A stretch of DNA of 64,000 nt from Arthrobacter sp. StoSoilB19 (GTDB lineage Bacteria; Actinomycetota; Actinomycetes; Actinomycetales; Micrococcaceae), in contig NZ_AP024650.1 of assembly GCF_019977275.1 (NCBI RefSeq), forward strand, positions 2,232,001 through 2,296,000, in the 5' to 3' direction. Positions 16,703 through 26,910 of this stretch are shown here, one piece after another. The notes below the pieces were generated by a model. That model did not search any database, was not told where the DNA came from, and saw only the letters and a list, made by a program, of their open reading frames with translations. The number at the start of each line of letters is the position of its first letter. Position 1 is the stretch's first letter. A program made the translations under genes and the position numbers.

Positions 16703-17191
16703 TTAGCGCTGTTCCCTGTCCCTCAAGGCGTTTACTTTTCCCAGGAAAGCAACCTCTGCACGCAGGCGTTCGTTCTCACGTCGCAGCCGCTGCAGCTCCG
16801 GTTCCTGCTGCGGCGGGGTATCTGGGTTCTTCCTTGGGCGGCCTTTAGGTTTCGGACGGAGGCCTTCCTCGCCCTGAGCCCGGTACCGCATCGCCCACAC
16901 GGCTATCAGGTGTGGCGAGGATAGTTCGAGCTCTTTGGCCAGTGCGACCCTGGTCTCGCCGGAGATATATCGCTGCACGGCGTTGAGCTTGAGCTCGAAT
17001 GAATACACGCGGTTGCCTGGTTTGGTCACAAGAGCAGTATCTCCACGAACGCGCCATCTGTCGTGTAACCGGAGGATCGGCTTCCGACGCACCCCGAGCC
17101 TGGTTGCTACAGCTCTGGAGCCCCACCCGATCTCAAACAGCGCCACCGCGGCCTCGCGCTGTTCCTCGGACAACGAACTTCTTCCATGCAT
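16703..17191 (-). CDS. IS3-family transposase OrfA (element B)
   Basis: 162 residues, two helix-turn-helix regions and a terminal zipper, as in element A; differences cluster at the N-terminus (MHGRSS against MFKNSS). The ribosome binding site GGGGAG lies inside the inner arm of the left-end hairpin. Confidence 0.9.
   Translation of the reverse strand: MHGRSSLSEEQREAAVALFEIGWGSRAVATRLGVRRKPILRLHDRWRVRGDTALVTKPGNRVYSFELKLNAVQRYISGETRVALAKELELSSPHLIAVWAMRYRAQGEEGLRPKPKGRPRKNPDTPPQQEPELQRLRRENERLRAEVAFLGKVNALRDREQR
16736..16742 (-). other. -1 frameshift heptamer (element B)
   Basis: The minus strand reads GGGAAAA, in phase G_GGA_AAA with orfA, identical to element A. It would produce the OrfAB fusion. 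Confidence 0.75.
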
Positions 17192-17195
17192 AAAA

Positions 17196-17246
17196 CTGCT
17201 CCCCGAAAGTCAGAACTGATTTTTCAGTCCAACTTTCGGGGAGCAG
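17196..17246 (-). promoter_or_regulatory. Left-end hairpin covering the orfA ribosome binding site (element B)
   Basis: The outer arm (17224-17246) and inner arm (17196-17219) pair over about 22 bp with a small internal mismatch and a T-rich loop. The arrangement matches element A. Confidence 0.6.
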
Positions 17247-17254
17247 TTCATGTT

Positions 17255-17271
17255 CCGCCGGGCTTTTCGTT
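17255..17271 (-). terminator. Right arm of the split DUF3043/pyrD terminator
   Basis: CCGCCGGGCTTTTCGTT followed by TTT; it pairs exactly with 15261-15277. The TGTT target duplication separates it from the IS end. Confidence 0.9.
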
Positions 17272-17313
17272 TTTATCGGGATCCGCTTTCCCGCAGCAAC
17301 CTGCCTGCAGCGC

Positions 17314-18384
17314 CTAGGAGCGGCGGTTCTTTGCCAACTGCTTGTTGATCCGTGCCGCCCAGAACGGTCCTTCGTAAAGGAACGCGGTGTAGCCCTGCAC
17401 CAGGGTTGCACCGGCGTCCAGCCTTTCCTGGACGTCCCGGGCCGACTCCACGCCGCCAACGGACACCAAGGTCAGGGCGTCGCCCGTAGCGTTCCTGAGC
17501 CGCTTCAGCACCTCCAGCGAACGCTGCTTCAATGGTGCACCGGAGAGGCCGCCGGCTCCGCACTTCGCCACCTCTTCTGCCGGCGAGGACAGTCCTGAAC
17601 GGCCAATGGTGGTGTTGGTGGCGATGATGCCGTCCAGCTTCAGGTCGAGGGCAAGGCGCGCGACGTCGTCGATGTCCTCATCGCTGAGGTCCGGGGCAAT
17701 CTTGACCAGCAGGGGCACATGCCGGCCCGCGGCCCGGTCCGCTTCCTGCCCCACGGCTGTCAGGAGCGGCCGGAGCGTCTCCACGTCCTGGAGCAACCGC
17801 AGGCCCGGGGTGTTGGGGGAACTGACGTTTACCACCAAATAGTCGGCGGCAGGCGCCAGGCTGCGGGCGCTCACCAGGTAGTCGTCCACGGCATCGGCCA
17901 GTTCCACCACCTTGGTTTTGCCGATATTGACGCCGATGACCGGACGAACCTCCGGGTACCGCCGCTGGAGCGCGGCGCGTGCTGCCCTGAGCCGGGGTGC
18001 AACGGCGGAGGCGCCGTCGTTGTTGAATCCCATCCGGTTGATGACGGCCCGGTCCTGGACCAGGCGGAACAAGCGCGGCTTTTCGTTGCCGGGCTGCGCC
18101 TGGCCGGTGATGGTGCCCACTTCAATGTGTCCGAATCCAAGCTCCGTGAGGGCCTCGATGCCGTGCCCTTCCTTGTCGAAGCCGGCAGCCAGCCCGAACG
18201 GTGACGGAAAGGTGACGCCAAAGGCTGTGGTCTGGAGCGACGGCGCCGGAGCAGTCAGTTTCCGCAGGACTCTCCCCGCACCGGAAGAATGTGCGAGCCG
18301 TATCCCCTTGAATCCGATCTTGTGGGCGCGCTCGGCGTCCATCCATGAAAAGGCCAGCCTGAAGAAAGTGGGATAAACGCGCAT
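17314..18384 (-). CDS. pyrD: Dihydroorotate dehydrogenase (quinone), class 2
   Basis: PyrD oxidises dihydroorotate to orotate in pyrimidine synthesis and passes electrons to menaquinone at the membrane. The 356-residue length and the N-terminal membrane-associating helix (MRVYPTFFRLAFSWMDAERAH) mark the class 2 enzyme. Motifs include SPFGLAAGFDKEGHG, the catalytic-loop NVSSPNTPGLR, LVKIAPDLSDEDI and VSVGGVESARD for FMN phosphate. ATG at 18384 has GGAGGC close upstream; a longer frame lacks support. Its terminator is split by IS element B. Confidence 0.95.
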   Translation of the reverse strand: MRVYPTFFRLAFSWMDAERAHKIGFKGIRLAHSSGAGRVLRKLTAPAPSLQTTAFGVTFPSPFGLAAGFDKEGHGIEALTELGFGHIEVGTITGQAQPGNEKPRLFRLVQDRAVINRMGFNNDGASAVAPRLRAARAALQRRYPEVRPVIGVNIGKTKVVELADAVDDYLVSARSLAPAADYLVVNVSSPNTPGLRLLQDVETLRPLLTAVGQEADRAAGRHVPLLVKIAPDLSDEDIDDVARLALDLKLDGIIATNTTIGRSGLSSPAEEVAKCGAGGLSGAPLKQRSLEVLKRLRNATGDALTLVSVGGVESARDVQERLDAGATLVQGYTAFLYEGPFWAARINKQLAKNRRS

Positions 18385-18435
18385 GCCTCCAGTTTCCCGT
18401 CTCCGGGGGCGCCGCACCAAAACGGAGACGCCGAA

Positions 18436-18519
18436 GTTCGAACAGCACAGTTCGGACAGCACAGTTCGGAAAGCGCAGTTCGGGCGCCGCAGTTCGGACA
18501 GCGCGGTCCGGTGTGCCGG
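18436..18519. repeat. 14-bp tandem repeat array, about six units
   Basis: Units begin at 18436, 18450, 18464, 18478, 18492 and 18506 with consensus GTTCGGACAGCRCA; the last is degenerate. The array fills the region between divergent pyrD and the hydrolase gene. Its core, read on the minus strand as TGCTGTCCGAA, resembles the array at 56937. Confidence 0.8.
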
Positions 18520-18534
18520 TTTAGCATGATGGGC

Positions 18535-19494
18535 ATGCAGTGGCAGCAGGACATCCTGGGCGGTGACTTCGAGTCACACTCCTTCGCGGCCACCGGACGT
18601 GACGGGGTTGAACGGAGGGCAACGCTGGTGCGCGTCCGGCCATCTCCCGACAGGGACCCTGCCGGCGGCAGCCGCCGGGCCGTGCTCTTCCTGCACGGTT
18701 GGAGCGATTATTTCTTCAACGTGGACCTGGCACGGTTCTGGGCTGCGGCCGGCTACGACTTCTATGCCCTGGACATGCACAACCACGGACGAAGCCTTCG
18801 TCCGGAAGCACCGGGCGGGTACGTGGCCGACCTCGCCGCCTACGACGCTGAAATCGAAGAGGCAATCCGCATCATCCGGGATGCAGGCGCACCGGGTCCC
18901 CTGGCCCTGATGGGCCACTCCACGGGCGGCCTGGTGGCAGCCCTGTGGACCACCCGCCATCCGGAAGCTGTTTCGCTGCTGATCCTCAACAGTCCATGGC
19001 TGGAAATGCACGGCAGTCCGCTGGTGCGGCGCGCTGCATCCAGCATGGTGCGCCCCTTGGCCCGCTTCCGCCCTGAGATGGTCCTCCGGCTGCCGGAACG
19101 CGGCCACTACTGGCGGACCATCAGCAGCTCTGCCGACGGCGAGTGGCCGCTTGACGAGCGGTACCGCCCCCGCATGGCCTTTCCGGTGCGCGCCGGCTGG
19201 CTTAGGGCGGTGCTCGCCGGGCAGGCGAAGGTGGCCCGCGGCCTGGGGATCCAGGCGCCGATCCTGGTACTGCTTTCCAAGGGCAGCGCGAACGGGCTCC
19301 TCTGGTCCGAGGAAATGCGCCGGACCGACGCGGTCCTGGACGTCAACACCATCAGCGCCAGGGCCCTCACCCTGGGCCGCACCGTAACCGTGGAGCGGAT
19401 CGACGGCGCGCTGCACGACGTCTTCCTGTCACCCGAACCGGTCCGGGCCGATGCCTACAGGCGGCTGGCCCGCTGGTTGCGGGCGTATGGATGA
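18535..19494 (+). CDS. Alpha/beta hydrolase (monoglyceride lipase-like)
   Basis: 319 residues with the serine hydrolase fold. The oxyanion region is FLHGWSDYFFNV, the nucleophile elbow GHSTGG, and the catalytic His lies in ALHDVFLSPEPV. The early DMHNHGRS segment matches the lysophospholipase/monoglyceride lipase branch; the substrate is unknown. Several ATGs lie close together (18526, 18529, 18535); 18535 is 7 bases after TAGCAT and could be leaderless. It converges with uppS, leaving 2 bp. Confidence 0.8.
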   Translation: MQWQQDILGGDFESHSFAATGRDGVERRATLVRVRPSPDRDPAGGSRRAVLFLHGWSDYFFNVDLARFWAAAGYDFYALDMHNHGRSLRPEAPGGYVADLAAYDAEIEEAIRIIRDAGAPGPLALMGHSTGGLVAALWTTRHPEAVSLLILNSPWLEMHGSPLVRRAASSMVRPLARFRPEMVLRLPERGHYWRTISSSADGEWPLDERYRPRMAFPVRAGWLRAVLAGQAKVARGLGIQAPILVLLSKGSANGLLWSEEMRRTDAVLDVNTISARALTLGRTVTVERIDGALHDVFLSPEPVRADAYRRLARWLRAYG

Positions 19495-19496
19495 AG

Positions 19497-20342
19497 CTAT
19501 TCCGCCGGGGCAGCGGGCGCCGAGGGAGCAGCGGCGGCGTCCACGGCGCCACCATACCGGCGGTCCCGCCTGGCATACTCCTCGACGGCGGCCCAGAGCG
19601 TGCGCCTGTCCACATCCGGCCACAGCGTGTCCATGAACACGAACTCCGCGTAGGCCGACTGCCAGAGCATGAAGTTGGACAGCCGCTGCTCCCCCGAGCT
19701 GCGCAGGAACAGGTCCACGTCAGGCAGGTCGGGCTCGTCCAGGTACTTCTGGATGGTCCGCTCGGTAATGGCGCCAGGCTTCAACTTGCCTGCCGCCACA
19801 TCGGCGGCAATCGCTGAGACCGCGTCAGTGATCTCTGCCCTGCCGCCGTAATTAACACACATGGTCAAGTTACAGGTGGTGTTGGCCACCGTGAACTCTT
19901 CGGCTTCCTCCAGCTCACGGATGACCGAACCCCACAGCCGCGGCCGGCGCCCCGCCCAGCGGACCCGCACGCCCCAGTCGTCCAACTGGTTCCGCTGCCT
20001 TCGCAGCACATCCTTGTTAAATCCCATCAGGAAGCGGACTTCCTCAGGCGACCTGCGCCAGTTTTCCGTGGAGAACGCGTACACGCTGACGTACTCGATG
20101 CCCAGTTCGATGGCCCCTGCCATGACATCGAGCAGCGCCGGCTCCCCTGCCTTGTGCCCCTCGATCCGCGGCAATCCCCGCTGGTTGGCCCAGCGGCCGT
20201 TGCCGTCCATGACGATGGCCACGTGCCGGGGAATGAATTCAGCCGGAATAGTGGGTGCCACCGCGCCGGACGGGTGCGGGTACGGCGCCGCCACGGGATG
20301 CGTGCGCCGGCGCGGTGCGTTGTTCTTTTTTCCCAGGGCCAC
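19497..20342 (-). CDS. uppS: Isoprenyl (undecaprenyl-type) diphosphate synthase
   Basis: A cis-prenyltransferase that builds the lipid carrier for cell-wall synthesis by adding isopentenyl units. 281 residues with an N-terminal Pro-rich extension of about 35 residues. Motifs: [12 protein letters not shown] (diphosphate-binding Asp), [17 protein letters not shown], and near the C-terminus [19 protein letters not shown]. It lies 2 bp after recO, the common recO-uppS order in actinobacteria. Product chain length cannot be told. Confidence 0.93.
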   Translation of the reverse strand: MALGKKNNAPRRRTHPVAAPYPHPSGAVAPTIPAEFIPRHVAIVMDGNGRWANQRGLPRIEGHKAGEPALLDVMAGAIELGIEYVSVYAFSTENWRRSPEEVRFLMGFNKDVLRRQRNQLDDWGVRVRWAGRRPRLWGSVIRELEEAEEFTVANTTCNLTMCVNYGGRAEITDAVSAIAADVAAGKLKPGAITERTIQKYLDEPDLPDVDLFLRSSGEQRLSNFMLWQSAYAEFVFMDTLWPDVDRRTLWAAVEEYARRDRRYGGAVDAAAAPSAPAAPAE

Positions 20343-20344
20343 TG

Positions 20345-21097
20345 TCAGCTACGCTCCACATGTTTGAGGGATTTCAGTACTCGTTCCAGATGCCACTGCA
20401 GGTACGCGGCCACCAGGCCCGCTGCTTCCTTGCGATGCTGCGGCAGGGAAGCATCCGCCGTCGTCCAGTCCCCGGTCAGCAGCGCTGCCAGCAGCGTCAC
20501 GGTCTCTGCAGCGGGTGCGGGGGAACCGGGCGGCCGGCACTGTGCACAAACCATGCCGCCAAGGGGCGCGGAGAAGGCCGTGTGCGGGCCCGGCATGCCG
20601 CAGCGGGAGCAGTCCGTGAAACTGGGCGCCCACCCGCCGGTGGCAAGGGCGCGCAGAAGGTAGGAGTCCAGGATGAGGCCAGCCGCATGTTCGTTGCGGC
20701 TCAGCGCAGCGAGGGCGCCCACCAGCAGGTTGTATTGTGCGGTACCGGCCTCGCCGTCGACGTCCGTCAGTTTCTCAGCCGTCTCCGTCATGGCGGCGGC
20801 CACCGTATACCTGCCGTAGTCCGCGGCGATGCTTCCGCCGTATGCACCCTTTGCCACGGCCTGCGTGACGATGTCCAGCGTCCGCCCTGACACCAACTGG
20901 AGATCGGCCACCATGAAGGGCTCAAGCCGGGCACCGAAACGGCTGCTGGTGCGGCGCACTCCCTTGGCGACGGCACGGACCTGCCCGTGGTGCTTCGTCA
21001 GGAGCGTGATGATCCGGTCCGCCTCGCCCAGCTTGTGGGTACGGAGCACCACGGCGTCGTCCCGGTACGCCCGGGAGGCAAAAGAGTGTTGGACCAC
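20345..21097 (-). CDS. recO: DNA repair protein RecO
   Basis: RecO loads RecA onto single-stranded DNA during recombinational repair. 250 residues: an N-terminal OB-fold (about 1-80, with [17 protein letters not shown]), a helical region, and a zinc-finger-like CSRCG...CAQC pair (about 163-187). The start is GTG at 21097 with GGAAGA upstream. It is followed immediately by uppS. Confidence 0.94.
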   Translation of the reverse strand: MVQHSFASRAYRDDAVVLRTHKLGEADRIITLLTKHHGQVRAVAKGVRRTSSRFGARLEPFMVADLQLVSGRTLDIVTQAVAKGAYGGSIAADYGRYTVAAAMTETAEKLTDVDGEAGTAQYNLLVGALAALSRNEHAAGLILDSYLLRALATGGWAPSFTDCSRCGMPGPHTAFSAPLGGMVCAQCRPPGSPAPAAETVTLLAALLTGDWTTADASLPQHRKEAAGLVAAYLQWHLERVLKSLKHVERS

Positions 21098-21182
21098 GCT
21101 CTATCTTCCCATCCTGCCCGGCAGCTCGCTGCCAGGCCACAGTGGCGCCTCCGGAGGAAACCGGCGGCACCACCGGCGGGTA

Positions 21183-22949
<1,767 letters not shown>

Positions 22950-22969
22950 TCAGTGAAAGGGTGGCCGGG

Positions 22970-23031
22970 CAACACAAACTCCGCAGCGAGGGTGGGCCGT
23001 GCGCTAGATAGCGTCTGTGGCCTCGCCGCGG
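22970..23031 (-). promoter_or_regulatory. leuA leader hairpin (attenuator candidate)
   Basis: On the leuA strand CCGCGGCGAGG (23031-23021) pairs with CCTCGCTGCGG (22991-22981), with one G-T pair and a long loop, followed by AGTTTGTGTT. The first arm starts 6 nt after the Leu codon run of the leader peptide, so a ribosome stalled there would cover it and prevent the stem. This fits relief of attenuation when leucyl-tRNA is scarce. The loop is long and the T tract is interrupted. Confidence 0.55.
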
Positions 23032-23060
23032 CAGCTAAGGAGAAGGAGCTCTGCACGCAC
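23004..23060 (-). CDS. leuA leader peptide with four consecutive Leu codons
   Basis: A short frame reads MRAELLLLSCRGEATDAI and stops at TAG. The Leu codons are CTC CTT CTC CTT in a row. The GTG start follows TACGCT by about 7 bases, consistent with a leaderless transcript starting at the GTG. It lies 81 bp upstream of leuA. The first three residues and the Leu block match the leuS leader (MRAILLLS). Confidence 0.7.
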   Translation of the reverse strand: MRAELLLLSCRGEATDAI

Positions 23061-23174
23061 TCTTTGAGCGTAACACGGGTGCGTAAGATGAAAGGGCACT
23101 ACCGTCCGTAAAGTCCAGCATGCAGACGCCTCCGGTGGTCAGCCGGACGCAGGCGTTCCAGCAAAGGAGTTGCA

Positions 23175-25127
23175 GTGCCCATTTCGGGGATCGATCTGTC
23201 CACCATTGATCACACAGTCCGGCCTCAGGACGACCTTTACCAACATGTCAACGGCGCCTGGTTGAAAGCCACCGAAATTCCGGACGACCGGCCCCTGGAG
23301 GGAACCTTCACCGCTCTTCGCGACGGGTCCGAAATCGCTGTCCGGGACATCATCGAGGAGGCGGCGGCCAAGGGCGCGGACGCCAGCGGGATCGAACGGA
23401 AGATCGGCGGCCTCTACAACAGCTTCATGGACGAAGCGACGGTGGAAGGCAAGGGCATGGAGCCGATCCGCGGGCGGCTCGGCGACGTGTTCGCCACGGA
23501 CTCGGTAGCTGACCTCATCGCACTGGCGGGCCGGTTGTTCCGTGCGGACGTGGGCGGGCTTTTCTACATCTACCCGGCCCCCGATGCGGGGAACCCTGAC
23601 CGGGTCCTGTTGTACACCGGGCAGGGTGGCCTGGGCCTTCCCGACGAGTCGTACTACCGGGAAGAGAAGTTCGCACCCATCGTGGCGGCCTACACCGCGC
23701 ACGTGCAGAAAATGTTTGAACTGGCCGGGGTGGCCGATCCCCATGGTGCGGCCGGGCGGGTTGTCGAACTGGAGACGAAGCTCGCGTCCCACCACTGGGA
23801 CAATGTCACCCTCCGGGATCCGCAAAAGACCTACAACCTGAAGACGGCGGAGGAAGCCAATGCGCTGTTCCCCCTCCTGGCCACGTGGTTCGACGCCGCG
23901 GGAATCGACGCAGACAAGCGTACGGAAATCGTGGTGAGCACCCCTGACTTCTTCACCGGTGCCGCCGGCCTCCTGGACGAAGTTCCGGTGGCAACGTGGC
24001 AGGAGTGGCTGGCCATGCGCGTCATCAGCGCCGCTGCACCTTATCTGTCGGCAGCCTTTGTGGACGCCAATTTCGCGTTTTACGGCACCACGATCAGCGG
24101 CACGCCCCGCAACAAGGACCGGTGGAAGCGCGGCGTTGGCGTCGTCGAAGCCGCCCTTGGTGAAGCTGTGGGCCAGATCTACGTGGCCCGCCATTTCCCC
24201 GAATCGCACAAGGCACGGATGCAGACCCTGGTGGCCAACCTTATCGAGGCCTACCGCCGCAGCATTAATGACGTTGCATGGATGGGCGGGGACACCAAGG
24301 CCGAGGCGCTCCGGAAGCTGGAGGCCTTCCGGGCCAAGATCGGCTACCCGGACGAGTGGATTGACTACTCAGCCGTGGAGATCGACCCCGAGGACCTCCT
24401 GGGGAACGTCGAACGCGCCCACAATGCCGACGTCGACAGGCACCTGGATGAGGTGGGCAAGCCGGTGGACCGGAACAAGTGGCTGATGACCCCGCAGACG
24501 GTTAACGCCTACTACCACCCGATGATGAACGAAATCGTGTTCCCGGCAGCGATCCTGCAGCCGCCCTTCTTCACCGCCGACGCGGACGACGCCGTGAACT
24601 ACGGCGGCATTGGCGCCGTCATCGGCCACGAGATCGGGCATGGCTTTGATGACCAGGGCTCACAGTTCGACGGCGGCGGAGCGCTCCGCAACTGGTGGAC
24701 GGACCAGGACCGCCAGGCTTTTGAGGCGCTGACGGCGCGGCTTGTGGCCCAGTTCGATGCGCTCTCCCCCGCTGCAGCGCCCGGACACCACGTCAACGGA
24801 CGCCTGACATTGGGCGAAAATATTGGTGACCTGGCAGGCCTGACCATCGCCTACAAGGCCTACCAGATCAGCCTGGACGGGAAGGAACCGGAGGTCCTGG
24901 ACGGGCTGACCGGTGAACAGCGCTTCTTCGCTTCCTGGGCAGCAGGCTGGCGCCAGGTCATCCGGCAGGAGGAGGCCATCCGGCGCCTTGCCACCGATCC
25001 CCACTCCCCCAACGAGTTCCGGACCAACGCGATCGCCAGGAACCTGGACCCGTTCCACGAAGCGTTCGACGTCACCGAGGAGGACGGCATGTGGATGCCG
25101 CCCGCCGAGCGGGTCAGCATCTGGTAG
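23175..25127 (+). CDS. M13-family zinc metallopeptidase (PepO/neprilysin-like)
   Basis: 650-residue peptidase of the M13 family. The N-terminal M13_N domain spans about 15-390 and the catalytic domain about 440-650. The zinc motif is VIGHEIGHGFDDQG with the downstream Glu ligand in ENIGDLAG; NAYYHPMMNEIVFPAAIL is the substrate-binding NAYY region. No signal peptide or membrane anchor is visible, so it should be cytoplasmic, unlike animal neprilysin. The start is GTG with AAAGGAG 7 bases upstream. Confidence 0.94.
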   Translation: MPISGIDLSTIDHTVRPQDDLYQHVNGAWLKATEIPDDRPLEGTFTALRDGSEIAVRDIIEEAAAKGADASGIERKIGGLYNSFMDEATVEGKGMEPIRGRLGDVFATDSVADLIALAGRLFRADVGGLFYIYPAPDAGNPDRVLLYTGQGGLGLPDESYYREEKFAPIVAAYTAHVQKMFELAGVADPHGAAGRVVELETKLASHHWDNVTLRDPQKTYNLKTAEEANALFPLLATWFDAAGIDADKRTEIVVSTPDFFTGAAGLLDEVPVATWQEWLAMRVISAAAPYLSAAFVDANFAFYGTTISGTPRNKDRWKRGVGVVEAALGEAVGQIYVARHFPESHKARMQTLVANLIEAYRRSINDVAWMGGDTKAEALRKLEAFRAKIGYPDEWIDYSAVEIDPEDLLGNVERAHNADVDRHLDEVGKPVDRNKWLMTPQTVNAYYHPMMNEIVFPAAILQPPFFTADADDAVNYGGIGAVIGHEIGHGFDDQGSQFDGGGALRNWWTDQDRQAFEALTARLVAQFDALSPAAAPGHHVNGRLTLGENIGDLAGLTIAYKAYQISLDGKEPEVLDGLTGEQRFFASWAAGWRQVIRQEEAIRRLATDPHSPNEFRTNAIARNLDPFHEAFDVTEEDGMWMPPAERVSIW

Positions 25128-25140
25128 CCGCATAACAGAA

Positions 25141-25170
25141 ATGGGCCCCGCCGTTGCCGGCGGGGCCCAT
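25141..25170 (+). terminator. Terminator after the M13 peptidase gene
   Basis: ATGGGCCCCGCCG and CGGCGGGGCCCAT form a 13-bp stem with a 4-base loop, followed by TTTGTT. Confidence 0.85.
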
Positions 25171-25226
25171 TTTGTTGCCTGCCGGAGGTACTGCTGCCTG
25201 CAGCTGTACCAAGGCATGGAACGTCG

Positions 25227-26813
25227 CTACCGGCGCACGATCAGTTCGGGATTCGCCTGCTGGCAGACCTTGTCCCCGGCGGTCTGGTTGACGATGTCCT
25301 GGGGCAATGCTGCGGCAGGACTGCCGGCCTCATAGGCGGTGCCGGTGGTGAAGTCGCTGCCGAGGTAAACCTGTACGCCGGTCACGCCGGGAGCCGGAAT
25401 CATCAGGGTGGCAGGAATCCCCAGCATGGCAGCGACATCTGCTGCCACGTCATCGAAGCCGTTGCCGTAATACACTGCCGTCTTGGCCACGGGCTGGGCC
25501 AGGAACTGGCCCGTCTGGGCGAAGCCGCCCGACACCAATGCCTGGACGATTTCCTGGGCGCGGCCTGCGACGCCGCTTCCGTTGGCGACGGTTACGGGCT
25601 GGATGGCCTTGTTGTAGGGCGGCACCGGCGGGGCTGTCTCAGTAGGGGCCGCGGACGGGGTTGCCGATTCAGTGGGTGACGGCGTGGTGGGCGCGGTGGG
25701 GTCGGTGAGGTCCACGTTCTTCCGCATTGCCGAGAAGAGCTGTGCGCCCGCTGGTTCGGCGATGACCAGCCGGTTGGGATCGATGGGTGCCGGCGTGGTG
25801 GGCACCGCGACAAACGCGACCTTGCCGATGTCGATGTTCTTGAGCCGGTTGCCGATCGTCAGCAGGGTGGGGACAGAGGCAAGGCCGTCATCCACTGTCA
25901 GGTTCTGGGTTACGACGTCCGCGATCTTCAGCATCTTCGCGGGATCGGACAGGGTTCCATCGTCCTTGATCTTGCGGGTCAGCGCCGAGAGGAAGCCCTG
26001 TTGCGCCTTGATGCGGCCAAGGTCGCCGCCGTCGGCAAAGGCGTGGCGGGTGCGGAGGAAGGCAAGCGCCATCTCGCCCTGCACGGTCGAGGTTCCGGCC
26101 GGCAGCCGCAGCCGGGAATCAGGATCGTAGACGGCGTCGCTGATGCAGACTTCCACACCACCCACGGCGTTGGAAAGTTCCTTCACGGCGTTGAAGTCGG
26201 CCATCATGAAGTGGTCCACCTGCATGCCGGTGAGCTTGTTGACGGTATCCACGGCGCAGCCGATGCCGGCCTCGCTCATGGCCTCATTGATCATGACGCC
26301 GGTGCGGGCAGGATAGTCCTTGCCGGTCTTCTTGTCCTTGCAGTCAGGAATGTCCACCAGCAGGTCGCGCGGAAAGCTGATGACGTTGACGCGCTTGTTG
26401 TCCTCGGAGATGTCCATCAGCATCATCACGTCCGACTTGCCATAGCCCGTGGAATCGTCGGCTGTGCCATATTGCGAGTTTTTTCCGTCGCGGGTGTCCG
26501 AGCCGAGGATCAGGATCTGCAGCCGGCCCGTGGCATCGTTCCCGGGGGATTCGGTGCTTTCGCCGCCGGCATTCAGCGGCGCCTTGGAGATGTTGTTCTG
26601 CAGCCGGAGGAACCAAAAACCGGCAAAGGCGATCCCGGCCACGAGGACCAGCGCCATGACACCCGTGACGGCTTTGAGCCAGATGGGCATCCCGCGCAGC
26701 GTACCGAGGTGCCGGGCGGCACCTACGGCGCCGCCGTTCGCGTGGCGGGATACCGGTCCCGGTCCGGCTGACAGGTCAGCCCCGTTGTCGCGTTTGTCGC
26801 GGCCTCGACCCAC
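25227..26813 (-). CDS. LytR-CpsA-Psr (LCP) family protein
   Basis: LCP enzymes attach teichoic acid or other glycopolymers to peptidoglycan. 528 residues: a cytoplasmic N-terminus, one membrane helix (about 46-69), an extracellular LCP domain (about 95-265) with LILGSDTRDG and the Arg-containing VISFPRDLLVDIP, a Pro/Thr-rich linker (about 360-400) and a C-terminal LytR_C domain (about 405-510). GTG at 26813 has AGAGGAAGG about 8 bases upstream. Confidence 0.93.
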   Translation of the reverse strand: MGRGRDKRDNGADLSAGPGPVSRHANGGAVGAARHLGTLRGMPIWLKAVTGVMALVLVAGIAFAGFWFLRLQNNISKAPLNAGGESTESPGNDATGRLQILILGSDTRDGKNSQYGTADDSTGYGKSDVMMLMDISEDNKRVNVISFPRDLLVDIPDCKDKKTGKDYPARTGVMINEAMSEAGIGCAVDTVNKLTGMQVDHFMMADFNAVKELSNAVGGVEVCISDAVYDPDSRLRLPAGTSTVQGEMALAFLRTRHAFADGGDLGRIKAQQGFLSALTRKIKDDGTLSDPAKMLKIADVVTQNLTVDDGLASVPTLLTIGNRLKNIDIGKVAFVAVPTTPAPIDPNRLVIAEPAGAQLFSAMRKNVDLTDPTAPTTPSPTESATPSAAPTETAPPVPPYNKAIQPVTVANGSGVAGRAQEIVQALVSGGFAQTGQFLAQPVAKTAVYYGNGFDDVAADVAAMLGIPATLMIPAPGVTGVQVYLGSDFTTGTAYEAGSPAAALPQDIVNQTAGDKVCQQANPELIVRR

Positions 26814-26910
26814 GTCGTGAACCTTCCTCTAAATACAGAATCCGGTCCATTTTAGTGGTCCAGCCTGGAAAACTTGCCTGCCGCACTCCTGCGAACGTTC
26901 TTTTCGTGGA

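Larger units (their letters stand above)
15282..17250 (-). mobile_element. IS3-family (IS150-group) element B with a different passenger gene
   Basis: 1969 bp bounded by TGAACTGGTCCCCGAAAGTT... (right end, 15282) and ...AACTTTCGGGGAGCAGTTCA (left end, 17250). A perfect 4-bp target duplication, TGTT, lies at 15278-15281 and 17251-17254 and equals the loop of the host terminator. Transposase genes are on the minus strand. About 545 bp between orfB and the right end hold a passenger gene pointing the other way. Both transposase frames are intact and about 91-92 percent identical to element A. Confidence 0.93.
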
